DNA of 64,000 bases from CAWDVK01 sp963805715 (GCA_963805715.1 CAWDVK010000018.1:225429-289428), one strand, 5' to 3'. Shown: positions 31,538 to 40,815, counted from the first letter of the stretch. The notes: a model not told the origin generated them from the letters alone. Made by a program: numbers and translations.

Positions 31538-32362
31538 GTGCCGGGTGAGTGGCGCGACGAGGCCGCTGAGGAGACGGAGTCGCCAGCCTTTGACACCAGC
31601 GTCGCGCACGTCGCCCGGGTCTACGACTACTGGCTGGGCGGGAAGGACAACTTTGCCGCCGACCGGATAGCCGCCGAGCAAGCCAAGCAGGCCTATCCGG
31701 ACATCGTGTTCTCCGTCCGGGCCAACCGCGCCTTCCTGGCCCGCACCGTGCGCTACCTGGCACGGGAAGCGGGCGTCCGCCAGTTCCTGGATATCGGTAC
31801 CGGCATCCCGACCTCGAACAACACCCACGAGGTCGCGCAGTCCGTGGCGCCCGAGTGCCGGGTGGTCTACGTCGACAACGACCCGGTCGTGCTGGCGCAC
31901 GCCCGCACCCTGCTGATCAGCACCCAGCCCGGTGTCACCCACTACCTCGACTCCGACCTGCGCGATTCCCGGACAATCCTGCAGGAGGCCGCGCAGACGC
32001 TGGACTTCTCCCGCCCGATAGCGATCATGCTGATGGCCATCCTGCAGCACATTGACAACGCCGACGACCCCTGCTCGATCGTCGCGAGCCTGGTCGATGC
32101 GGTGCCGCCGGGCAGCTACCTGGTCATCTCGCATCCCGCATCGGACATCGAGGCGCAGGCGATGGGCCAGATGGCGCAGCGCCTGAATCAGCTCATGGCC
32201 GAGAAGGTCACCTTCCGCGGCCACGATGAGGTGCTGCGCTTCTTCAGCGGCCTGGACCTGGTCGAGCCCGGGCTGGTGCGAGTCCAGCAATGGCGGCCGG
32301 ACACGGAGGCCGAGGCCAGCAGCCCGGCGGCGCTGTGGGGCGGCGTGGGCCGCAAGCCATGA
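31538..32362 (+). CDS. DUF574 (SAM-dependent methyltransferase-like) protein
   Basis: 274 residues from a GTG at 31538 with AAAGGAG before it. The family landmarks are ARVYDYWLGGKDNFAADR (about 27-44), FLDIGTGIPTSNNTHEVAQ (the SAM-binding region, about 87-105), VVYVDNDPVVLAHARTLL and the C-terminal LVEPGLVRVQQWRPD. The fold is a class I methyltransferase, with many copies in filamentous actinobacteria. The substrate is unknown. It stands alone with its own upstream palindrome cluster. Confidence 0.9.
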   Translation: MPGEWRDEAAEETESPAFDTSVAHVARVYDYWLGGKDNFAADRIAAEQAKQAYPDIVFSVRANRAFLARTVRYLAREAGVRQFLDIGTGIPTSNNTHEVAQSVAPECRVVYVDNDPVVLAHARTLLISTQPGVTHYLDSDLRDSRTILQEAAQTLDFSRPIAIMLMAILQHIDNADDPCSIVASLVDAVPPGSYLVISHPASDIEAQAMGQMAQRLNQLMAEKVTFRGHDEVLRFFSGLDLVEPGLVRVQQWRPDTEAEASSPAALWGGVGRKP

Positions 32363-32525
32363 CTTTCTAGCCAGCGGCTCCGGGCCCCGGCGAGCACGGA
32401 CGGAAGGACGAGGGCAGTAGCCCGGTCCTGCCCGGGCGGTCCAGTTATGGGCGAGACTGGATGCACCAGCGCCGGCGACGACTCGGAAACGTCGCTGCCG
32501 GCCAGCAGCACCCTGGAGGTCGATC

Positions 32526-33233
32526 GTGGCAGCCCTGGACTCCAGCTCAGCCGCCCGTGGGCCGTCCCCGTCCAGGCGGCTGTACGACGCGCAGCGGGGT
32601 CTCTACTACGCCAAGCCGAAGCTCCGCGGCTGGATGCACCTGCTCTGGTTCGAGGCCTCGCTGGTCGCCGGCACGCTGCTGCTGGCCAGCGCGCACGGCG
32701 GCTCGCGGATCGCCGCGAGCGCGATCTACGCAGCCAGCGTCAGCGCGCTGTTCGGGGTCAGCGCGCTGTATCACCGCGGCAACTGGGGCGATGCCTGGAG
32801 CAGGCGCCTGCAGCGGCTGGACCACGCGATGATCTTCTTCCTGATCGCCGGGACCGCGACGCCCGCGTTCCTGCTCGCCGTGCGCGGCACATTCGGCGTG
32901 GTCTGCCTGGTGACGCTGTGGACGCTCACCCTCGCCGCGGCGGGGGTTCACCTGGCCTGGATGCACGCGCCGGAGCGCGTGGTCGGCGCTACATTCCTCG
33001 GGCTGGGCTGGGTGGCGGCCATCGCGCTGCCGTTCGTCTGGATCCACGCCGGGGTGGCGGCCGGCATCCTCATGCTGGCCGGCGGCGCGCTGTACACCGC
33101 CGGGGCGATCTCCTACCACCGCCGCCGGCCCGACCCCTACCCGGCCGTGTTCGGCTATCACGAGGTCTTTCACGCCTTCGTCTGCGCGGGCGCGGCCTGC
33201 CAGTTCGTGGCGATAGCCCTGTTCATCATCTGA
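32526..33233 (+). CDS. Hemolysin III / PAQR family membrane protein
   Basis: 235 residues from a GTG at 32526. Seven hydrophobic segments and the family residues SALYHRGNW, LDHAMIFFLIAGT and the C-terminal GYHEVFHAFV (metal-binding His) identify the bacterial HlyIII/YqfA branch of PAQR proteins. Predicted zinc-dependent membrane hydrolase; the true role in bacteria is unclear. The first 35 residues are a basic cytoplasmic tail. Not obviously in an operon. Confidence 0.9.
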   Translation: MAALDSSSAARGPSPSRRLYDAQRGLYYAKPKLRGWMHLLWFEASLVAGTLLLASAHGGSRIAASAIYAASVSALFGVSALYHRGNWGDAWSRRLQRLDHAMIFFLIAGTATPAFLLAVRGTFGVVCLVTLWTLTLAAAGVHLAWMHAPERVVGATFLGLGWVAAIALPFVWIHAGVAAGILMLAGGALYTAGAISYHRRRPDPYPAVFGYHEVFHAFVCAGAACQFVAIALFII

Positions 33234-33262
33234 GCGGCCGCCGGCTCCCGCCAGCGCGGCGG

Positions 33263-33856
33263 CTACCGCTCCAGGGTGCGGAAGGCCAGGTGCCGCCCGT
33301 GGCCCCGGCCCATGACGAGCGCGAACCACAGCCGCAGCACGCCGTCTGCCACCTCATGCTGGCCGTCGCCGAGATAGACAGGCCGCAGGCCGACCGCCTC
33401 GATCAGCTGCGCGACCGTGGCCTGGTCAGTTTCGGGAGCCGAGAAGAACATGTCGGCTCGCTCGTCGCCGAACTGCGGGTCGGCGAGGTTCTCCCAGCCG
33501 AGGGAGTTGAATACCCGGGCATACCGCACCTCGGGCGCCGCCGCGGTGATCGCGTCGTGGCTGTTCGCCGGCCCGGGGCCGCCGATCCGGTTGGCGCAGT
33601 CGAGCACGAGCCGGCCGTCCAGCGCGCCCGCGTGCTCGGCCAGCAGCCCGTCAACCGCCGGCCCGGGCAGCGCGAGCGCTATCACCTCCGCTCCGTCCAG
33701 GGCCGTGCCGACGTCTGCGACCCGCGCCGCCGTGCCCTGGCTGACCTCGTCGCTGCCCGGCGAGCGGGAGCCGAAGGTCACGTCGTGCCCTGCCCCGGCG
33801 AGGGCACGGCCCAGCGTCCCGCCGATATTGCCGGTGCCGATGACCGCGATTCTCAT
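33263..33856 (-). CDS. NADPH-dependent F420 reductase-like (FNO family) protein
   Basis: 197 residues from the ATG at 33856 with AAGGAG before it. MRIAVIGTGNIGGTLGRALAGAGHDVTFGSR is the family's Rossmann start, with GSR as an NADP-selecting loop. Later landmarks are ALALPGPAV, VLDCANRIGG and KAFNSLG-like RVFNSLGWENLADP. Relatives transfer hydride between NADP and F420; some members are only dinucleotide-binding. It is divergent from the MarR-PDZ gene, and the 20-base operator in between suggests direct control by that regulator. Confidence 0.85.
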   Translation of the reverse strand: MRIAVIGTGNIGGTLGRALAGAGHDVTFGSRSPGSDEVSQGTAARVADVGTALDGAEVIALALPGPAVDGLLAEHAGALDGRLVLDCANRIGGPGPANSHDAITAAAPEVRYARVFNSLGWENLADPQFGDERADMFFSAPETDQATVAQLIEAVGLRPVYLGDGQHEVADGVLRLWFALVMGRGHGRHLAFRTLER

Positions 33857-33899
33857 GAGCCCGCTCCTTGCTGGGGATGGCGCAAGGTGTGCGCCTATC

Positions 33900-33919
33900 A
33901 ATGCTTGAATCCAAGCATT
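33900..33919. promoter_or_regulatory. MarR-type operator palindrome
   Basis: AATGCTTG (33900-33907), spacer AATC, CAAGCATT (33912-33919): a perfect inverted repeat in the 96-base gap between the divergent reductase and MarR-PDZ genes. Similar TTGNNTNNAAGC-type sites bind MarR dimers. Confidence 0.75.
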
Positions 33920-33952
33920 ATAGCCAAGGGAAGCGACGGCTAGAATGGGGCC

Positions 33953-34807
33953 GTGCACGTCCACGGGGATTCTGTCGACCGGCTGCTGCAGGACTGGGCC
34001 AGGGAGCGGCCCGACCTGGACTTCGCGCCCGTGGCCATCGTGACGAGGCTGGCCCGGCTGCGCCGCCACCTCGATGCCGGGCTGCAGCATGTCTTCGATC
34101 GCTACGACCTCACGGCGGCGGACTTCACCGTCATCGTCTCGCTGCGCCGCGCCGGAGCGCCCTACTGCCGGGCTCAGGCTGAGCTGATGGCGCAGCTCGG
34201 GCTCACCTCCGGCACGATGAGCGTCCGGATCGACCGGCTGGTCAGCCGGGGCGTCGTGGTCCGCCAGGACCATCCCGATGATCGTCGCGTCCAGCTGATC
34301 CGGCTGACGGACGAGGGCCTCCGGCTGTTCGACGAGATTGCGCCCGCCCACCTGGCCAACGAGGACAGGCTGCTGTCGGCCCTGACCGCGACAGACCGGG
34401 AGCAGCTGGCCGGGCTGCTCCGGCTGCTGCTCGAGTCATTCGAGGACGCCGCCGCGATCGCGGTCGGCGCGCTGGGCGCCGAGGTTTACCCCGCGCACGT
34501 CGCGCGGGCCCGGCGGGCGGCGGTAGGACTCTCCGATCCGGCCGGGCTGCTGGTGGCCGGGCCGCCCGGACCCGGCACCCCCGCCGCCGTGGCCGGCCTG
34601 CGGCAGGGCGATCTCATCACCGCCGTCAGTGACCACGAGGTGCGCAGCCGCGGCGCGCTCGACAGCGAGCTCGCCAGTGCCGCTCCCGGCTCTGCGCTGC
34701 GGGTCTCGGTGCTGCGCGGCGAGCAGCCGCTGGAGCTGACGCTGACGCTGAGGCCGCCGGGCCAGCCGGGGGCATGCGGCTCCGCCGGAGCGCACCAGGT
34801 CAGCTGA
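33953..34807 (+). CDS. MarR-family regulator fused to a PDZ domain
   Basis: 284 residues from a GTG at 33953. Residues 20-165 are a MarR winged helix (DRYDLTAADFTVIVSLRRAG, then MSVRIDRLVSRGVVVR and the wing HPDDRRVQLIRLTDEG). Residues 190-270 form a PDZ domain with the carboxylate-binding loop GLLV and the core GLRQGDLITAVSDHEV. PDZ domains bind C-terminal peptides, so the regulator may be tuned by a peptide or protein tail. The operator just upstream suggests autoregulation and control of the divergent reductase. The fusion is uncommon for MarR proteins. Confidence 0.85.
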   Translation: MHVHGDSVDRLLQDWARERPDLDFAPVAIVTRLARLRRHLDAGLQHVFDRYDLTAADFTVIVSLRRAGAPYCRAQAELMAQLGLTSGTMSVRIDRLVSRGVVVRQDHPDDRRVQLIRLTDEGLRLFDEIAPAHLANEDRLLSALTATDREQLAGLLRLLLESFEDAAAIAVGALGAEVYPAHVARARRAAVGLSDPAGLLVAGPPGPGTPAAVAGLRQGDLITAVSDHEVRSRGALDSELASAAPGSALRVSVLRGEQPLELTLTLRPPGQPGACGSAGAHQVS

Positions 34808-34850
34808 GCTCCTCCAGGTACCGCGGCAGCATCCGGTGCCAGGTCGGCCA

Positions 34851-34931
34851 GTCCGCCACGCCCTGCTGTCCTACCTGTTCGGCTCCATCATCCTGGCCGC
34901 GTCCATCAACCTCATCGCCAGCCTCAGCTAG
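34851..34931 (+). pseudogene. C-terminal fragment of a DUF1345 membrane protein
   Basis: Twenty-six codons reading VRHALLSYLFGSIILAASINLIASLS then stop. This is the last membrane helix of DUF1345 proteins. Nothing in frame upstream continues the family, so it is a leftover of a deleted gene. Confidence 0.6.
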
Positions 34932-34992
34932 CACCGGGCGCGCTTGCAGGGCCGCCTGAGACCCGGCCGGCGGGGATGGCAAACTCACCTGC

Positions 34993-36020
34993 ATGACCTA
35001 CATCGCCGCCGATGACCGGTACAGCAAGATCAGCTACCGCCGCTGCGGGCGCAGCGGAATCCAGCTTCCCGAGGTGTCACTCGGCCTCTGGCAGAACTTC
35101 GGCAACGACCGCCCCCTGGACATCCAGCGGGCCATCCTGCGGCGGGCCCTCGATCTGGGCGTCACGCACTTCGACCTGGCCAACAACTACGGCCCGCCCT
35201 ATGGCAGCGCAGAGCAGAATTTCGGCCGGATCGTGCGCGAGGACCTGCGGCCGTACCGGGATGAGCTGATCATCTCCACCAAGGCCGGCTACGACATGTG
35301 GCCGGGCCCCTACGGCGACCATGGATCGCGCAAGTACCTGCTGGCCAGCCTGGATCAGTCGCTGAGCCGGATGGCACTGGACTACGTCGACATCTTCTAC
35401 AGCCACCGCTCCGATCCGGACACTCCGCTGGAGGAGACGATGGGCGCCCTGCACACGGCCGTCCAGTCCGGGCGGGCCCTGTACGCAGGCATCTCTTCCT
35501 ATTCGGCAGAACGCACCGTCGAGGCAGCCAGCATCATGCGCCAGCTGGGCACCCCGCTGCTGATCCACCAGCCCTCCTACTCGATGCTGAACCGCTGGAT
35601 CGAGGGCGGCCTGCTGGACGTGCTGCAGCGAGAGGGCATGGGCTGCATCGCGTTCTCGCCGCTGGCGCAGGGCGTGCTGACCGGCAAGTACGCCGACGGC
35701 ATCCCGGCCGGCTGCGCGCCGCGGGCCGGGATTCCTCCCTGTCGTCGGACCAGCTGAGCGAGCAGACGCTGCAGCATGTCCGCGCGCTCGGCGAGATCGC
35801 CCGCGCCCGCGGGCAGTCCCTGGCCGAGCTCGCGCTGGCCTGGGCGCTGCGCGATCAGCGCGTCACCTCGGTCCTGGTCGGCGCGAGCAGCGTCGCGCAG
35901 CTGGAGCAGAACGTGGCCGCCGCCAGCCGGGTCAGCTTCACCGACGAGGAGCTGGCCGCGATCGACCGCCATGCCGTCGACGCCGGCGTCAACATCTGGG
36001 CCGAGTCCAGCGCCAGCTGA
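34993..36020 (+). pseudogene. Aldo/keto reductase (YghZ / GAP-reductase type) with frameshift
   Basis: The first frame (34993 to about 35730) covers 250 residues of a beta/alpha barrel: DLANNYGPPYGSAEQNFG with the catalytic Tyr, STKAGYDMWPGPYGDHGSRKYL, SHRSDPDTPLEET. Near 35715-35740 the homology moves to a second frame, which continues SSLSSDQLSEQTLQHVRALG through QLEQNVAA to the stop at 36020. A one-base deletion (or two-base insertion) in the GC-rich run explains this. The intact enzyme would be about 342 residues and reduce aldehydes with NADPH. Either a young pseudogene or a sequencing error. The FAD oxidase follows at once. Confidence 0.82.
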
Positions 36021-36021
36021 G

Positions 36022-37131
36022 ATGATGCGCCTGATCGTGGCCGGCTCCGGGATCACCGGTGCCGCCTGCGCCTACACGGCCAGCAGGCTGGGGGCCCAGG
36101 TCACGCTGGTGGATGCCGGCCTGCCCGGTCAGGCGACCGCCGCGGGCGCCGGGATCATCTGCCCGTGGACATCGCGGCGCGATGATCCCGCCTGGTATGA
36201 CCTCGGCTGCGCAGCGGCGCGGGAGTACCCGGCGCTCGTGGCCGCGCTCGCCGACCTGGGCGAGGGCGATGTCTCCTACCGTCAGGTCGGCGCGCTCTAC
36301 CTGGCGGGCAGCGCGGAGCTGCCGGAGGCCGCGCGGCGGCTGCAGGAGCAGCGCGCCGGCGCCCCGGAGATCGGCGACGTCCAGGTTCTGTCCGGCGGCG
36401 AGGCGCAGCGCTTGTTCCCGCCGCTGCGCCAGGGCTGCCCGGCCGTCTACGTCGGCGGAGCGGCACGCGTCGACGGGCGGCGGCTCAGGGACGCCCTGAT
36501 CCGGGCGGCCGGCCGCGGCCAGGCCGTGACCCGGCCGGGCCAGGCGACGCTGGCCTGCCGCGCCGGCCGCGCGGCCGGCGTCATCGTGGACGGGGAGCTC
36601 ATCGAGGCCGATGCCGTCGTGGCCGCCACCGGGGCCTGGACCTCCTCCTTCCTGGAGCCGGCCGGGGTCAGCATTGCGGTCACCCCGCAGCGCGGCCAGA
36701 TCGTGCACATCTCCCTCGGGTCCGCCGACACCAGCCGCTGGCCGGTGGTGCTGCCGTCAGCCAGCGGCCACTACCTGCTGGCCTTCGACGACTCACGGGT
36801 CGTGGCGGGCGCCACCAGGGAGACCGGCTCCGGCTTCGACTACCGGGTGACGCCGGGCGGCCTGGCGGAAGTCCTGGGCCAGGCGCTGGAGGTGGCCCCC
36901 GGCCTCAGCTCTGGCAGCTACCTGGAGACGCGGGTGGGCTTCCGGCCTGCTGGACCCGACATCCGGCCGCTGCTCGGCCCGGTGGCCGGGATCGACGGGC
37001 TGATCGTGGCCACCGGCCTGGGCGCATCCGGGCTCACCCTGGGTCCCAGCGCCGGCGCTCTGGCCGCCCGGGCCGCGATGGGCGCGGATCTCCCGATCGA
37101 CCTCACCCCGTTCGACCCGCTCCGCTCCTGA
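36022..37131 (+). CDS. FAD-dependent amino-acid oxidase/dehydrogenase (DAO family)
   Basis: 369 residues from the ATG at 36022 (a second ATG at 36025 starts MRLIVAGSGITGAACAYTAS). GxGxxG at about 8-13 binds FAD and is followed by GAGIICPW. The C-terminal DIRPLLGPVAGIDGLIVATGLGASGLTLGPSAG is typical for D-amino-acid oxidase / glycine oxidase-like proteins. The substrate cannot be told from sequence. It begins one base after the aldo/keto reductase stop, so the two formed an operon before the frameshift. Confidence 0.87.
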   Translation: MMRLIVAGSGITGAACAYTASRLGAQVTLVDAGLPGQATAAGAGIICPWTSRRDDPAWYDLGCAAAREYPALVAALADLGEGDVSYRQVGALYLAGSAELPEAARRLQEQRAGAPEIGDVQVLSGGEAQRLFPPLRQGCPAVYVGGAARVDGRRLRDALIRAAGRGQAVTRPGQATLACRAGRAAGVIVDGELIEADAVVAATGAWTSSFLEPAGVSIAVTPQRGQIVHISLGSADTSRWPVVLPSASGHYLLAFDDSRVVAGATRETGSGFDYRVTPGGLAEVLGQALEVAPGLSSGSYLETRVGFRPAGPDIRPLLGPVAGIDGLIVATGLGASGLTLGPSAGALAARAAMGADLPIDLTPFDPLRS

Positions 37132-37242
37132 CCGGATCAGCCGCCGGGCGGCCAGCCCCGGCTCTCGCCGCCGCGGGCGCGATCAGAACGTCATGACCAG
37201 CTCCGCCGTGCGGCCGGCCCCGGCCGGCGGTCCGCGGCCAGC

Positions 37243-38532
37243 TCAGAAGGCGCCGGTCCCGTCCGGGCTGCCCAGGCCGGTCGGCGCGTCGTAGCCCTTC
37301 TTCGCCACGCACAGGTAGTCGTATCCGCACACCGCGCCGCTGCCGGTCAGCACGCTGTTGTTGCCCACGGTGACGTCGAACAGCGACCCCGCGTGCTGAT
37401 ACTCATAGCCGGGCTTGATCGCGGCGGCGTTGCCGGCCAGCCCATATACCCCGGCGATCAGCGGCGCGGATGCGCTGGTTCCCCCAAGGGTCAGCCATCC
37501 GCCCTGGACCTTCTCGTAGATCGGGATGTTCCAGGCGATCGCCGCCACATCAGCCGCGGTCCGTCCCGGGCAGTGCGGATCGTGCTGCCACGGCGGCTTG
37601 GCCACATACGCGGAGCAGCCGCTGGCGGACGCCCCGCCGTCCGCATTCCACACCCGCTCGTTCCAGCCGCGGGCATTGCGCGCGCGGGACAGCTGGGTGC
37701 CGCCGGCTGCCGTTACCGTGGCCAGGTTGGCGGGGAAGCTGGCCGGGCCGAACCCGCTGTCTCCGGACGACACCACGATCGCGTGGCCAGGGTGATCGTA
37801 GGCACCCGCGTAGGTCTGGCTGAGCCCGGTCTCCCGCGTCCCGTAGCTGTTGGAGATGGCCTGCGCGCCCAGCCGGGCGGCGGTGTCCTCCGCGGCGGCC
37901 AGGTCAGCGAAACTCGGGCTGCTCGCCTCGACGACCAGGATCCTGCAGTGCGGGCAGGCGGCCGAGACCATCGACACGTCCAGCATCGTCTCCACGTCCC
38001 ACCCGTACGGCACCCCGGACGGCGGCAGCGGCGAGGTACGGCCGGACTGGTTGACCACCCGCAGGCAGCCGCTGGCGCTGGTGCAGGGGGGCAGCTTGTA
38101 CTCGGCGCGGTAGACGGCCAGGTTGCGCTCCAGTCCGGGCGTGCTGAACGCATCGACCACCGCCACCAGCTGATGCGGACTGCGCGTGGCCGGCAGCTTG
38201 TACGCCGACTCGATCGCGTTCGCGCCCCAGCCCTGCGGCGTCGTGGCCGTCCCGGTCTTCCCCGCCGCGATCGCCGCGTTCACCGACGCCTGCGGAGCGA
38301 ACAGCGCGTAGCACCGCGCCTGACCGCGGGGCGCGGCGGGGCACGCCGCCCGCAGCCCGCCGGTGGGGGCGTGCGCGGTTCCGGCCGCCGCGGCTGCGGT
38401 TCCGGCCGCCGCGGTGCCCGCCGACAGGCCGGTCACCAGCAGCAGGACGGCGGCGGCGGAGCCCGCTCGCGCTGGCCGGCGCAGGGCCGCCCGCGCGCCG
38501 CGACCGTGCCTGATCAGCTCGTGCATGCCCAT
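37243..38532 (-). CDS. Secreted S53 (sedolisin-family) serine-carboxyl peptidase
   Basis: 429 residues. A signal peptide with Arg-rich start and Ala-rich core covers about 1-50. The catalytic residues are all visible: Glu181 and Asp185 (WDVETMLDVSM), Asp258 in SSGDSG and Ser353 in GTSASAP. The C-terminal calcium-binding end (FDVTVGNNS, GYDAPTGLGSPDG) is present. The usual long pro-domain of kumamolisins is missing; only about 80 residues separate the signal from the core, which matches a short actinobacterial subgroup. It is secreted and probably active at acidic pH. The neighbouring secreted protein ends 22 bases upstream on the same strand. Confidence 0.9.
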   Translation of the reverse strand: MGMHELIRHGRGARAALRRPARAGSAAAVLLLVTGLSAGTAAAGTAAAAAGTAHAPTGGLRAACPAAPRGQARCYALFAPQASVNAAIAAGKTGTATTPQGWGANAIESAYKLPATRSPHQLVAVVDAFSTPGLERNLAVYRAEYKLPPCTSASGCLRVVNQSGRTSPLPPSGVPYGWDVETMLDVSMVSAACPHCRILVVEASSPSFADLAAAEDTAARLGAQAISNSYGTRETGLSQTYAGAYDHPGHAIVVSSGDSGFGPASFPANLATVTAAGGTQLSRARNARGWNERVWNADGGASASGCSAYVAKPPWQHDPHCPGRTAADVAAIAWNIPIYEKVQGGWLTLGGTSASAPLIAGVYGLAGNAAAIKPGYEYQHAGSLFDVTVGNNSVLTGSGAVCGYDYLCVAKKGYDAPTGLGSPDGTGAF

Positions 38533-38553
38533 CGAAGTCCTCCTGCTCCCGGA

Positions 38554-40815
38554 TCAGGACGCGATCTTGTAGCCGCGGGCTATGGTCTCGGTGACCGATC
38601 CGCCGGCGGCATCGGCAGCCGTCGTCCGCAGCGTGACGTAGTCGCCCGCCGCGGCCGGGAACGTCACCTCGAACTGGCCGCCGCCGAGCGGCACCACCAG
38701 GGCCGATCGCCAGGTCCTGCCGTTGTCGACCGACACCTGCACGGTCGCCCTGGTGATCCGGGCTGCCCTGGCCAGCTGCAGGTGCCCGACCGACAGCCGG
38801 ATGGCCTGCGGCCCGGCCGGCGCCGAGCCGTTGACGGCCAGCCCGGCTACCTGATAGCTCAGGGCCAGCATCGGCTGGACCGTGCAGGATCGGTAGCCGG
38901 TCGCGCAGATCCAGCCCGGCGGGAGCCTGGCCCCGGACGGGCGGGATGTCCGCCACGTCCAGGCCGTCTGGCTGGAAGATGACAGCTCGTACAGCGGCGA
39001 TCCTGTCCGCGCCGCGCTCAGCACGAACCTGACCGTCGACGGCTTGCCGCTCAGCCTGGCCTGGAGCTCAAGCGAGGCCGCCCCGCCGGCCGCGCGCGCC
39101 GCGTTCCCGCCCGCGATCTTCGTGCCGTTCTGGTAGAGCAGGTAGCTGCCGGTGACCCGGCCGAGACTGCCGAAGATCCCCGTGGCGAAACCGGCGCCGG
39201 CGTGCCCCGGCGTGTTGTCGGTGAACGGGGTGATGGTGAGCGTCAGCGTGTTGCCGGCCCGGCTCGCTGACGGCAGCGCCGGGAACGGGCCGGCCGGGCC
39301 GAGCAGGCTGGTGTCGTAGCCCGGACGCAGCGGGAAGCCGTTCCAGTCCAGGGCCGTGTGCTCGCCCGGCGAGAAGCTGCGCGGCGAGTCAGCCTGTCCC
39401 CCGGCCAGGACCGCGTAAGACTGCCAGTACTGGCTGAGCCACACCAGCGACGGTGCCGCCGAGAGGTACTGCGTCTCGGCCTGCGGCAGCCGGAACGGGT
39501 AGATGTCACCGCCGAAGAAGCCGGCCGCCTGGGACAGGAAAAGGCCGACCGGCAGCCATCCGCCGGTCGAGGCGGCGCCCTGGACGTACCGGGCGGCGAC
39601 GGTGGCGACGCTGCCTGCGGTCACCACGTGGCGCTGCGAGCCGATCAGCCCGCTCGGGCTGGTGAAGTCCAGGTCGTACTCGTACCGCGCGGCGGCGGCT
39701 GGCGAGGTGAGGTACCCGGTCGTGATGGCCTGCAGGGTCCCGACCGTCACCGGCTGGCTGGTCACGTTCGTCCGCAGCGGGACATTCGCCGCGTCGATGC
39801 TCTCGTCCAGGACGTTGCCGTCGGCGTCAGCCCGGTCGATGCTGAGGGTGACGTCCCGGGTGACCACGGGCCGCGGGGTGAGCATCCGGACCTCGCTGGT
39901 GGCGGTCCGCTCGTCCAGCCCGACGGCCTGCGTCCCCGTGACGGTGAACTGCGGCAGGGTCACGATCCGCCAGCCAGTGAGCGTCTGGCCGCTGATGTCG
40001 AAGAAGATCCCGAGCGCCATGTAGTGGCCGGCCGGGACGCTGAACCTGGCCGAGCCCTGGTAGAAGATCGACCCTCCGTCGATAAATCCGAACCTCAGCA
40101 GGTTGTCGACGTTGAAGACGTTCACCGCATCCCCGGTGTCCGGCTGGCCCGCCTCGTCCGTCCCGGTCACGGTCAGCGTGTGCATCGGGTAGTCCGGCCG
40201 GGCCGGGGCGGCCGTCGCCGCCCCGGCCAGCGCGATCGATGTCCCGTCAGCGAACATGCCGTCGGTTCCGTAGCTGCCCCGGCTGTGATCAGCGATCATC
40301 TGCCGGGCCAGGGCCGCGCCGAAGACCCGGCCCGACGCCGCGGTGAGATAGCCGCGGGCCGTCCCGCCGCCGGACCGGGTGATCGTCACGCCGGGCAGCC
40401 CGTGCAGGCGGCCCCGGTAGTTCAGCTGCACGGGCAGCCTCCCGCCGGGCTCATGGCCCAGCAGCGCGCTCAGCTCGAACAGGCTGGGACTGAGTCCCCG
40501 GTTCAGGTACGGAAACGCGGCAGCGGGGATCACGTAGGCCTGCCCGCCGATGTGCAGCCTGATCAGCGATCCGGCCAGGCCGGTCGGTGCCGTGCGGGCC
40601 ACCGCGGCGAGCACGCCCGACGCGGTACCGCGGACCCCCACCCGGTCCCCGTTGATCAGCACAACCTGCCCGGACGACGGCTGCGCCGTCATGGACCCGC
40701 CCGCGGCCGGCCGGGCCGCGGGAACCTGGGCCTCGGCGGCCGACGAGACGCCGCCGGCTGCCAGGACAACGGCGGCGGCAGCCGTGACGGCCGCAGTGAG
40801 CCTGCTGATGGTCAT
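38554..40815 (-). CDS. Large secreted protein resembling a subtilase shell without its protease domain
   Basis: 753 residues with a signal peptide (about 1-30). Residues 48-140 (GQVVLINGDRVGVRG ... QAYVIPAAAFPYLNRGLSPSLFELSALL) resemble the propeptide region of secreted actinobacterial S8 subtilases. The rest resembles their C-terminal beta-sandwich domains (LTVTGTDEAGQPDTGDAVNV; a final Ig-like RATVQVSVDNGRTWRSA). No Asp-His-Ser subtilase motif is found, so it is unlikely to be a protease. It is followed after 22 bases by the S53 peptidase, which suggests one transcript and perhaps a joint function outside the cell. Substrate or role unknown. Confidence 0.7.
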   Translation of the reverse strand: MTISRLTAAVTAAAAVVLAAGGVSSAAEAQVPAARPAAGGSMTAQPSSGQVVLINGDRVGVRGTASGVLAAVARTAPTGLAGSLIRLHIGGQAYVIPAAAFPYLNRGLSPSLFELSALLGHEPGGRLPVQLNYRGRLHGLPGVTITRSGGGTARGYLTAASGRVFGAALARQMIADHSRGSYGTDGMFADGTSIALAGAATAAPARPDYPMHTLTVTGTDEAGQPDTGDAVNVFNVDNLLRFGFIDGGSIFYQGSARFSVPAGHYMALGIFFDISGQTLTGWRIVTLPQFTVTGTQAVGLDERTATSEVRMLTPRPVVTRDVTLSIDRADADGNVLDESIDAANVPLRTNVTSQPVTVGTLQAITTGYLTSPAAAARYEYDLDFTSPSGLIGSQRHVVTAGSVATVAARYVQGAASTGGWLPVGLFLSQAAGFFGGDIYPFRLPQAETQYLSAAPSLVWLSQYWQSYAVLAGGQADSPRSFSPGEHTALDWNGFPLRPGYDTSLLGPAGPFPALPSASRAGNTLTLTITPFTDNTPGHAGAGFATGIFGSLGRVTGSYLLYQNGTKIAGGNAARAAGGAASLELQARLSGKPSTVRFVLSAARTGSPLYELSSSSQTAWTWRTSRPSGARLPPGWICATGYRSCTVQPMLALSYQVAGLAVNGSAPAGPQAIRLSVGHLQLARAARITRATVQVSVDNGRTWRSALVVPLGGGQFEVTFPAAAGDYVTLRTTAADAAGGSVTETIARGYKIAS

